From assembly GCF_030409685.1 (NCBI RefSeq), contig NZ_JAUFQJ010000006.1, positions 248,001 through 312,000 on the forward strand: a stretch of 64,000 bases of DNA, read 5' to 3'. Below are positions 25,900 to 33,047 of this stretch, piece by piece. Position numbers and translations under genes: made by a program. This stretch comes from Ferruginibacter paludis. GTDB taxonomy: Bacteria > Bacteroidota > Bacteroidia > Chitinophagales > Chitinophagaceae. Below the pieces are notes generated by a model that was not told the origin of the DNA, searched no databases, and saw only the letters and a list, made by a program, of their open reading frames with translations. Each line of letters starts with the position of its first letter. Position 1 is the stretch's first letter.

Positions 25900-27152
25900 C
25901 TTTTCAGCAAGCTATTGCCTACAGCGCATTCCAGGCAACGCTTCCGGTTACAGTATTCATTTTTTAACTGGATGAGTGCCTGCGAATCGAAAGCGTTGTT
26001 ATTTTGTATACCCAACTGCATGTATGCGTTCGTGATATTGTTTTTTTCTGCTGTAATTTGTTCCATCCATTGCAGGGCTTTTTCTTTATACCGCTCTTCC
26101 CGGTTATAAACACCATAAGCAAATACAATGGGGATAATAGTGTTTATTAATACATTATTCACCATCTGGCTCCCCAAATGTTTTGCTTTAAAAGTGGAAG
26201 GCTCATCAAAAATATAATGATAATGCCAGTAGTCGTTGGCGGTAACATTTAACAAATCTTTTATTTCTTTTAATGATGTGGCTTCCCGGATTACAGAAAA
26301 TAAATGCAGGCTTTTGTTAATAAGCATTGCCAGTTGAGCCAGCCTGATGGATGGAAAATTTGCAGGCCGCATTCTTAAAAAATATAAAGCAGCTGGTACC
26401 CGTTGCAGCTTATATTTGTTTTTATAAAACCTGTATTCTTTCTGCAGCATGGATGGATATGTTTCATTGAAATCAGCATCTAATAAACCTGCCTGCCCAA
26501 ACAATAACGCTTCCAATTGGTGAATCTGGTTTTTATGCTTTGCCAACAATACAACCGGCAGCGACCGGGCAATTTTTTCAAAGGCTTCGCTGTTGACTTT
26601 TATGCCAAAATTGTAAGCCAGCAACCACCAGAATGTTTCTTCCCAATGGTTGTTATTTTCTTTAAGGTAATCAAAAATAATGGTTGATTTATTTTGCAGC
26701 CGTTCTGCAAGTAAACGGTCAGTCCAGCTTTTCCATGCCAGTTCATTCACCTGGTGAATGTTTTTTTCACAGGCGATAAATGTTGCTGCATTCATCCATT
26801 CGTCATAGCGGTTCAATAAAATTTTGGATACCCTGTTTTGAAGTTCAAGAACAGGAAAACTGGCTTCAACATTACCATCATCCTGCCATACTACATGCAG
26901 GATAACATTGTTATAATTTTTGTCTTTGCTATGCTGATGGCTTGTCCAGTCTGTTGATTTCAGATGCAGTTCAATATTGCCGGCCCAGGTTGTGTCGCCT
27001 ACTTTTATGTTGGCATCCAGAAAATCGGGACCTTGATTGGTGTTTAGTGCGCCAGGGGAATTGATCCGCAAGTTTTCATTTTCTGTGGTTGTTAGCAACG
27101 CGGCATTAAAATGTTGAAACTGCCAGATATATTGCAGCAATTTTTCCGTCAT
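25884..27152 (-). CDS. DUF2851 family protein
   Basis: 422 residues from the chosen start. Members begin with a short Met-Thr-Glu-Lys-like sequence, so I take ATG 27152 (MTEKLLQYIWQFQHFN) rather than a start 14 codons upstream, whose extra residues are a hydrophobic stretch unlike the family. Landmarks: SPGALNTNQGPDFLDANIKVG, WAGNIELHLKSTDWTSHQH (acidic and His residues like a nuclease-type fold, inference) and a C-terminal Cys set NRKRCLECAVG. The function is unknown. It is last in a run with maf, a prenyltransferase and kdsC. Confidence 0.85.
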   Translation of the reverse strand: MTEKLLQYIWQFQHFNAALLTTTENENLRINSPGALNTNQGPDFLDANIKVGDTTWAGNIELHLKSTDWTSHQHSKDKNYNNVILHVVWQDDGNVEASFPVLELQNRVSKILLNRYDEWMNAATFIACEKNIHQVNELAWKSWTDRLLAERLQNKSTIIFDYLKENNNHWEETFWWLLAYNFGIKVNSEAFEKIARSLPVVLLAKHKNQIHQLEALLFGQAGLLDADFNETYPSMLQKEYRFYKNKYKLQRVPAALYFLRMRPANFPSIRLAQLAMLINKSLHLFSVIREATSLKEIKDLLNVTANDYWHYHYIFDEPSTFKAKHLGSQMVNNVLINTIIPIVFAYGVYNREERYKEKALQWMEQITAEKNNITNAYMQLGIQNNNAFDSQALIQLKNEYCNRKRCLECAVGNSLLKSYSQL

Positions 27153-27209
27153 GACAATGATTTTAAAAATGAGCAGGATCAGAATTTCTATCAAGCTACA
27201 AAATCAAAG

Positions 27210-27812
27210 TCAACATTGCAATAGCGCCTGCACTACCCTGCTTACCGGCAGTCCCATAACGTTGTAAAAATCGCCGTTAATTGACTTTATTCCGGTAACA
27301 CCAATCCATTCCTGTATTGCATACGCACCGGCTTTATCATACGGCTTATATTTATCAACATAAAATTCAATTTGCTCAATACTCAAGGTGTGAAACTCAA
27401 CTTCAGTGATGTCTGCAAAAGCAATCTCCTTACCTTCCTTTAATATAACAACACCAGTAATTACGGCATGCTTTTGCCCGGAAAGTTTTTCTAAAATCTG
27501 GATCGCATCTTCCCTGCAGGCGGGTTTCCCAATGATTTCATCCTTTAACACCACAATGGTATCTGCAGCAAGTATTGGTAAAACAGGGTGATGCAGTTGT
27601 TCAACAGCGAGCGCTTTGTTTCTTGCAATGTGAATGGCAATTTCATCAGGGGGTAAATGTGCAGGATATGATTCGTCTGTGGCCTGGATTATGATATCAA
27701 AGGGAACTTCTGCCCATTCAAGCAGCTGCTTGCGGCGGGGCGATTGGGATGCCAGAATAACTTTTTTTACTGAAGATCCGGATTGAGATCCTTGTGACAA
27801 CGAAAGACTCAT
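27210..27812 (-). CDS. maf: Maf-like nucleoside triphosphate pyrophosphatase
   Basis: 200 residues. Maf proteins hydrolyse non-canonical or pyrimidine NTPs to NMPs. Motifs: ILASQSPRRKQLLEWA (substrate loop, 19-34), the catalytic Asp in AADTIVVL near 81, KPYDKAGAYAIQEW near 155, and SINGDFYNVMGLPV at the end. The KPYDKAGAY/Q form suggests the dTTP/UTP branch. The first 15 residues (Ser/Gln-rich) are longer than usual, but no other Met precedes the core. Part of a same-strand run from kdsC to DUF2851. Confidence 0.93.
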   Translation of the reverse strand: MSLSLSQGSQSGSSVKKVILASQSPRRKQLLEWAEVPFDIIIQATDESYPAHLPPDEIAIHIARNKALAVEQLHHPVLPILAADTIVVLKDEIIGKPACREDAIQILEKLSGQKHAVITGVVILKEGKEIAFADITEVEFHTLSIEQIEFYVDKYKPYDKAGAYAIQEWIGVTGIKSINGDFYNVMGLPVSRVVQALLQC

Positions 27813-27855
27813 TCTAACATTTTTTTTGAATTTAAAAGACCCAGGGGCTTAATGG

Positions 27856-28803
27856 TCAAATATACCATCTAAAAAAAAGTATTGACAAAATACCTGTAAG
27901 CATTATGATTTTTATAAAGCTGCTTAACTGATGGTATTGTGCAGTATTCTGAGCAACATACAATTTACGTAAAATCCAAATCAGTGGTAATAGCACTAAT
28001 AAAAAACAGTAGACAGCAGTAACCCACCATCGCTGCTGAAATGCATAAAATTGTAAGATCAGTAAAGCGCCTATCAGCACTGCCAGCCAAACTCCGGCAA
28101 ATACCTTTGACGCTGGTACGCCCCATGCAATGGGCATAGTATTACAACGATATTTTGCATCACCTTCCATATCCTCGATATCTTTTACAACTTCTCTAAC
28201 GAGGGAAATAATAAAGGCAAAGCCTGCGTACAATACCGCGTATTTAAATATGCGATTTGTGGCTGCGAAAAAATTAGCGTCAGGTGCCGAAAAAAGGTGA
28301 AACGTATTGCCGACAGCAAAATACAATACCAGCACGGTCCACGCTGTCAGCATCGAAATAATGACATTGCCAGTTAATAATTTCTTTTTAAAGGTTGTAG
28401 AATAGAACCACAATAGCAATGTACAAATCACATTTGCAATGATGATTATAAAACTTGTTTGATAAGAAACATAAAGGCTGATAATTAATCCAACGGTAGT
28501 GATTGTCCAGTGCCAGAAAATGGCCCATCGGCGTTTAATAATTTTTTCGATCACCATTTTTTCCGGTTTGTTTACCTGGTCTATATTGATATCAAAATAG
28601 TCATTGATAATGTAGCCGGCCGCTGCGATTAAAATGGAAGCGGTCATCAGTAAAAAAAAGAGTGGCTGAGTAAGATGAAAGCTAACCTCGAAACGGGCAG
28701 CAATCGGGATTATAATACAGTAATAAAAAAGTAATTGGGTCAATGCAATAAAAAAAAGATTTGGCCAGCGGATCAAACGAAAAAAGGCGAATAATAATTT
28801 CAT
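27856..28803 (-). CDS. UbiA-type prenyltransferase
   Basis: 315 residues with about nine membrane helices. The first Asp-rich motif of the UbiA family is NDYFDINIDQVNKPEK near residues 67-82; the second is EVVKDIEDMEGD near 205-215. The family moves polyprenyl groups from diphosphates onto aromatic or glycerol-type acceptors. In Bacteroidota, proteins of this sort are often annotated as geranylgeranylglycerol-phosphate transferase-like; the acceptor here cannot be told from sequence. It lies between kdsC and maf on the same strand. Confidence 0.88.
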   Translation of the reverse strand: MKLLFAFFRLIRWPNLFFIALTQLLFYYCIIIPIAARFEVSFHLTQPLFFLLMTASILIAAAGYIINDYFDINIDQVNKPEKMVIEKIIKRRWAIFWHWTITTVGLIISLYVSYQTSFIIIIANVICTLLLWFYSTTFKKKLLTGNVIISMLTAWTVLVLYFAVGNTFHLFSAPDANFFAATNRIFKYAVLYAGFAFIISLVREVVKDIEDMEGDAKYRCNTMPIAWGVPASKVFAGVWLAVLIGALLILQFYAFQQRWWVTAVYCFLLVLLPLIWILRKLYVAQNTAQYHQLSSFIKIIMLTGILSILFFRWYI

Positions 28804-28860
28804 GTTGTATTGCTGTTATTAAATTAAGTACAACAACCAAACGATGAAATACTTAATAAT

Positions 28861-29379
28861 TTATTTTGAAGCGATGCCGGTTTCCAGGTCCCAGTGGTCG
28901 TTTAATTTCAGTACTTTTTCGATTACATCCCTTCCGCAGCCATCTCCACCATTAAGAGGAGAAATGTAGCGGGCTATTTGCTTGATCTCATTAACCGCAT
29001 CTGCAGGGCAACAGGGTAAACCAACCAATTGCATGACCCGGTAATCAGGAATATCGTCGCCCATAAATAAAACCTCCTCCCATTTCAACTGATGTTGCTG
29101 CACATACTCAGTCAGTATTTCCTTTTTATCGTGTACTCCAAGAAAAATATCTTTAATACCAAGCCCTTCAAAACGTTGCTTTACAGCCCTCGATTGTCCC
29201 CCGGAAATGATGAGTACACGGTATCCCTTTTTGATCGCAAGCTGTAAGCCAAAACCATCTTTTATATTCGTAGTTCTGATAGTTTCATTTTCAAAAAGCA
29301 GTAAAATGCCAGATGAGAGTACACCGTCTACATCAAATACAAAAGTTTTTATTGGCTTAAAAAGTGCTAAAATATTCAT
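28861..29379 (-). CDS. kdsC: KDO 8-phosphate phosphatase family HAD hydrolase
   Basis: 172 residues, the usual length of the cap-less tetrameric HAD enzymes. Motif I FDVDGVLSSG near residues 14-23, motif II IISGGQS near 57, Lys of motif III in HDKKEIL near 83, motif IV MGDDIPDYRVM near 106, and the C-terminal GGDGCGRDVIEKVL. It removes phosphate from KDO-8-P, a step to the lipopolysaccharide inner core. First gene of the kdsC-UbiA-maf-DUF2851 run. Confidence 0.9.
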   Translation of the reverse strand: MNILALFKPIKTFVFDVDGVLSSGILLLFENETIRTTNIKDGFGLQLAIKKGYRVLIISGGQSRAVKQRFEGLGIKDIFLGVHDKKEILTEYVQQHQLKWEEVLFMGDDIPDYRVMQLVGLPCCPADAVNEIKQIARYISPLNGGDGCGRDVIEKVLKLNDHWDLETGIASK

Positions 29380-29434
29380 TGCAGTGAAAAATACTTTGGG
29401 AGCGGGAAGGCCGCATTCAAAAATAAGGGGTGCT

Positions 29435-29674
29435 CTATTTTTTTTGATTATCCCGCCATTCGTATACCCAGCTGCTTTGTATCATCTCCAGGTGTCCCTC
29501 ATTGCTTTGTTCGGGCGTGCCGGCAAAATTAGGTATCTCCAGTACCCATTTGTGCAAGTCCGTAAAACGTATGCGGTATATTCTACCTTCGTTAAATTCG
29601 TCACCAAAACGTTCATGCAGTTTCATTGCAATATCTTCATAATCGTTCCAGTGTATAGGAGGTTCAAACGTCAT
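29435..29674 (-). CDS. iscX: IscX-like iron-sulfur assembly protein
   Basis: 79 residues. The core IRFTDLHKWVLEIPNF with GTPEQSNEGHLEMIQ matches the IscX/YfhJ family (in E. coli, VRFTDMHQWICDL and PQASNEKILEAI), a small acidic helical protein that binds IscS and iron and tunes cluster assembly. The N-terminal 12 residues (PPIHWNDYEDIA) are slightly longer than in E. coli. It is transcribed after the 2Fe-2S ferredoxin (gap 113 bases). No iscS, iscU or hscA is in this window. Confidence 0.88.
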   Translation of the reverse strand: MTFEPPIHWNDYEDIAMKLHERFGDEFNEGRIYRIRFTDLHKWVLEIPNFAGTPEQSNEGHLEMIQSSWVYEWRDNQKK

Positions 29675-29787
29675 TATAGTAATTTGAAAAATTGAAAATT
29701 CAACAATTTGAAAATAAAAGCACCATTCAATAGATAAACATCGCCTTCATTTCAAATTAAGTCATTGTGTAATTGAGTTATTAATAT

Positions 29788-30123
29788 TTATTCTCCCAAA
29801 AACTGTGTCTGGTCAGGCAGGGTCACCACAATGTTTCCATCACCTTCCTGCAAAACACATTGACAGCTTAACCTGGAGTTGATACGCGGGCTAACCGCTC
29901 TGTCAATAAAATCCTCCTCCCTGTCGCTTAACTCTTCCAGAAATTCATCTCCCTGGTCTACGTACACATGACAGGTACTGCAAGCGCAAACACCACCACA
30001 ATTATGATGAAGATTTATATCATTTTTTAAAGCCACTTCTAAAAGAGACTGTCCCTCTTCCACTCCTGAAAAGGTTATTGGTTCAAGACCCTTTTGTTGA
30101 AAATTATAAGTTATTGTATACAT
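29788..30123 (-). CDS. fdx: 2Fe-2S ferredoxin, adrenodoxin type
   Basis: 111 residues from ATG 30123. An upstream in-frame TTG at 30144 overlaps the -7 promoter element and is unlikely. The cluster ligands follow C-x5-C-x2-C (Cys42, Cys48, Cys51) plus Cys87, with extra Cys46 and Cys89. The region GDEFLEELSDREEDFID and SRLSCQCV matches isc-type ferredoxins, which donate electrons in iron-sulfur assembly. The iscX gene downstream supports that role. Confidence 0.92.
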   Translation of the reverse strand: MYTITYNFQQKGLEPITFSGVEEGQSLLEVALKNDINLHHNCGGVCACSTCHVYVDQGDEFLEELSDREEDFIDRAVSPRINSRLSCQCVLQEGDGNIVVTLPDQTQFLGE

Positions 30124-30141
30124 ATTGTAAAGTTCGGGATG

Positions 30142-30149
30142 CAAACCTA
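30142..30149 (-). promoter_or_regulatory. Candidate -7 element for ferredoxin-iscX
   Basis: The - strand reads TAGGTTTG, an exact TAnnTTTG match 18 bases upstream of ATG 30123. No TTG at the canonical distance was found. Confidence 0.5.
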
Positions 30150-30359
30150 CTGTACAATTACCAATTTAGGAAAACTTATAACTGAAAGGACTGTCTTTCA
30201 ACAAAAACGATCAGGATGCAGACTGCGCCCATATGACAGGTCTGGCGTTTATTTTGCAGTGTAAAAGGCAGGCAATTGTGTATCGTTACCACACCTTAAA
30301 ATATTTGTATATCAAAAAGCATTTCACTATTTTTCACTTCTTAAAAACAACAAGCCTGT

Positions 30360-31007
30360 ATGAATTATCAAAAAATAATGGTTTCAATATTTCTTTCTCT
30401 TTCATTATTAATGTTGGTGAGTGCCTGCAATAACTCCGCAGACAGTAAAAAAAATCAACAGGCAAAAAAAGATACGGTGATAAAAACGGCTATTAAAAGA
30501 GAAGAACCTGCTGCAGTTAAAAAAGCTCCCGTAATTAATATAATGGATACCCTTTCTATAAAACAAACCGTTCTTTGCATTAAAGATAGTGCGGCTACCA
30601 GCGGCCGGATTGCGCTTAAGCTTGGACAGATTTATGGCGTAAAACTGCCAGCAATTATTAAAAAAGAAAAATTGAAAGTTACAGGCCCGCCAATGGCCTG
30701 GTATAAAACCTCTAAAGCGCCTTTCTTTTTCGAAGCAGGTTTACCGGTGGACAGAAAGCCAGCCAAACTGCCTCCTAATGCGATTATTAAACAAATAGGT
30801 CAGGACAGCGTAATCGTTGCTCATTTTTATGGTCCCTATGACCTGACAGATCAGGCTTACACCGCTTTGCAGGACTGGATGAAAGATCATAAGAAAAAAT
30901 CCATACTGCCTCCTTATGAAGTATATGTTGATGACCCGGTGGACAAAAATGGTAAGCTAAAAGATCCCTACAAGGTTCAGACCGATATTATTTTTACCTG
31001 GCGGTGA
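30360..31007 (+). CDS. Lipoprotein with GyrI-like effector-binding domain
   Basis: 215 residues. Lipobox LVSAC gives acylated Cys23, followed by a flexible Lys/Ala-rich linker (25-60). The C-terminal part (about 85-215), with PMAWYKTSKAPFFFEAGLPVD, VIVAHFYGPYDLTDQAY and PPYEVYVDDP near its end, matches the GyrI-like/SOUL-type small-molecule binding fold used as effector domain in BmrR/Rob regulators. Here the domain stands alone on the outer surface of a membrane, so it probably binds a ligand rather than controlling DNA directly (inference). Confidence 0.75.
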   Translation: MNYQKIMVSIFLSLSLLMLVSACNNSADSKKNQQAKKDTVIKTAIKREEPAAVKKAPVINIMDTLSIKQTVLCIKDSAATSGRIALKLGQIYGVKLPAIIKKEKLKVTGPPMAWYKTSKAPFFFEAGLPVDRKPAKLPPNAIIKQIGQDSVIVAHFYGPYDLTDQAYTALQDWMKDHKKKSILPPYEVYVDDPVDKNGKLKDPYKVQTDIIFTWR

Positions 31008-31100
31008 TGCGGGTATTATTTTATTTAAAATGCAGCGTTGATTGATGGTGAGGAACTTATGCCAGCTACTTTTGATTAACTATAATCATTTACGGTGGCA

Positions 31101-31859
31101 TCAGTTGTTCATAATACTGTCTGTAATTTTCAGGTATATATTGTGTATGGCCGGATACCGGGCAAGCAGGTTCAGGTGCTTTTGCAGAGTCTTGATGTCC
31201 TTTCTTACTGCCGGCCCTGTTCTCATTTCATGTGGGGGGTAGTGGCGCAGGCGCAAAGCCGTTTCTTCTATCAATGGTAACAGCAATTTAAAATCAGCTC
31301 CTTCTTTATCGCAATAATCAGCCGCCAATGCGTAGAGGTGATTGGTAAAATTGCTTACCAATACCGCCGCCACATGCAGCTTAAGCCGCTGGTCGTCATC
31401 GGCAGGCGTTACATTCGATGAAATGGTAACCGCAAACTGCCGGATTGTTTGCAAAGCGGCGTCCGTGTTACCGTCTATAAGCAGTGGAATATCCTGTTGC
31501 AATTCCATATTTTGCTTGCGCAGGCTTTGCAGCGGGTACAACACACCATAATTATTGGTGATATTTTTCAGCGCTTCTTTTGATACGGAACCTGCGGTAT
31601 GTACCACCAGTTTATCGCCTAAGTGATAACGCTCGTCCAGCTGGCTCATAGCCGTATCGGTAACTGCTATAAGATATAGGTCTGCTGATTGGTCAATTAT
31701 ACCACTGTTATCTGTAAATGCGCAGTTTAATTCTTTCGCCAGAATGGCGGCATTATCAGCGGCCCGGCTAACAACCTGCACAATCGTATGGCCGTTGTCC
31801 CTGATCAGTCGTCCTAAAACGGTAGCCACATTACCGGCTCCAACAATTACTACCTTCAT
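31101..31859 (-). CDS. Rossmann-like and DUF2520 domain protein
   Basis: 252 residues. The N-terminal NAD(P)-binding Rossmann motif is VVIVGAGNVATVLGR (3-17). The middle contains VVHTAGSVSKEAL near 85-97 and GVLYPLQSLRK, and the C-terminal helical DUF2520 part has HVAAVLVSNFTNHLYALA. The layout resembles ketopantoate-reductase/P5C-reductase-like dehydrogenases. The reaction is unknown. Divergent from the hydrolase gene, with only 18 bases between start codons. Confidence 0.88.
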   Translation of the reverse strand: MKVVIVGAGNVATVLGRLIRDNGHTIVQVVSRAADNAAILAKELNCAFTDNSGIIDQSADLYLIAVTDTAMSQLDERYHLGDKLVVHTAGSVSKEALKNITNNYGVLYPLQSLRKQNMELQQDIPLLIDGNTDAALQTIRQFAVTISSNVTPADDDQRLKLHVAAVLVSNFTNHLYALAADYCDKEGADFKLLLPLIEETALRLRHYPPHEMRTGPAVRKDIKTLQKHLNLLARYPAIHNIYLKITDSIMNN

Positions 31860-31864
31860 GTTAT

Positions 31865-31872
31865 TATCTTTG
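31865..31872 (+). promoter_or_regulatory. Candidate -7 element directly in front of a hydrolase ATG
   Basis: TATCTTTG matches TAnnTTTG exactly and ends five bases before the ATG at 31878. A start site about 5-7 bases downstream of the element would fall on or next to the start codon, implying a leaderless or nearly leaderless mRNA. No well-spaced TTG was seen. Confidence 0.4.
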
Positions 31873-31877
31873 TAGCG

Positions 31878-32723
31878 ATGAAATTAAAGGAAAAATTAGC
31901 AATTAGTTACATACGAACAAAATTTAAAGTGCTGTCGCATATTTCTAAAAGAAAAACTGCTGAGGAGGCTTTCGAATTATTTTGTACGCCTTTGATAAAA
32001 TCGCCAGTTAAAAACAGAACTGTGTTTAACGGGGCCAACCGCATTCATTTTACCCTGAACGGTTTAAAAGTAAACGGTTACCAATGGAATAAAGACGCTT
32101 CACACAAAATTTTGGTACTGCATGGATTCGGTTCAACCGCAAGTAATTTTCATGTATATATAGAAGCCATGCTTGAAAAGGGATACCAGGTGCTGGCATT
32201 TGACGCACCTGCGCATGGCAATAGTGAAGGCCGCACCATCAATGCAAAAGAGTATAGCCAGATGATTGAGAAAGTGATTGAATTGTACGGGCCTGTGAAT
32301 GGTTTCATTGCCCATTCATTTGGCGGCATTGCGCTTAGCCTTGCCTTAGAAAAGATGCCGCATGATGAAAATACCCGCATTGTATTTATTGCTCCAGCTA
32401 CTGAAACAACAACCGCCATTGACAGCGCATTTAAATTATTACAAATAGATGACAAAGTGATAAGGGCAGAGTTTGACCAGATTATTTTTGAAAAAGGCGG
32501 CTATCCTGTAAAGTGGTATTCCATCAAAAGAGCTATGAAAAATATAACGGCTAATATTTTATGGATTCACGATGAAGATGATGATATCACGCCGCTTTCA
32601 GACGCATTAAAAGTAAAAGAAGCAGGTTTCAATAACATCGAATTTATCATCACCAAAGGTTTGGGCCACCGCAATATTTACCGCAACAAATCAGTACAGA
32701 AAAAAGTTACTGACTTTCTTTAA
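31878..32723 (+). CDS. Alpha/beta hydrolase
   Basis: 281 residues without a clear signal peptide. Landmarks: oxyanion region VLHGFGSTASNF near 77-88, nucleophile elbow AHSFGG near 145-150 (Ser), the acidic residue in WIHDEDDDITP near 230-240, and the likely catalytic His in GLGHRNIYR near 262. The family covers esterases, lipases and thioesterases; the substrate is unknown. It stands alone after a divergent DUF2520 gene. Confidence 0.88.
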   Translation: MKLKEKLAISYIRTKFKVLSHISKRKTAEEAFELFCTPLIKSPVKNRTVFNGANRIHFTLNGLKVNGYQWNKDASHKILVLHGFGSTASNFHVYIEAMLEKGYQVLAFDAPAHGNSEGRTINAKEYSQMIEKVIELYGPVNGFIAHSFGGIALSLALEKMPHDENTRIVFIAPATETTTAIDSAFKLLQIDDKVIRAEFDQIIFEKGGYPVKWYSIKRAMKNITANILWIHDEDDDITPLSDALKVKEAGFNNIEFIITKGLGHRNIYRNKSVQKKVTDFL

Positions 32724-33047
32724 GGCTGTTTGTTAACAGCATGCTTAGCAAGAAAAATTTTGATTTTTCAATTTTGAACTAATATTGCAGTTCAATTTGT
32801 TTCGTATTGCATAGCGTGGATGTCGAAATGATTCACTTAAAGAAGTGCGTTTTTCTTTAGCCAACAGTTGCGCAGGGTATTCCGGCCAGGAGGTTCAGTA
32901 CCTGAATTTATAGTTGCAGGAAGGCTTAACGACATAAGTTGGAAAAAATATAATTCATTCATTTCGCTGCATGCCCAGGTATTGCAGCTGGATAAATAAA
33001 ACCCATCTACCCATGCTTTTTATAAAGCAGCGGGCAAAAAAATAATT
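32724..33047. other. Intergenic region before topA
   Basis: 324 bases with no open frame of note. It holds a short A/T micro-repeat (AAATTTTGATTTTTCAATTTTGAAC, centred near 32770) and a small hairpin TGCTTT-TTAT-AAAGCA near 33015. It probably carries the topA promoter, but no exact TAnnTTTG was found. Confidence 0.35.
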
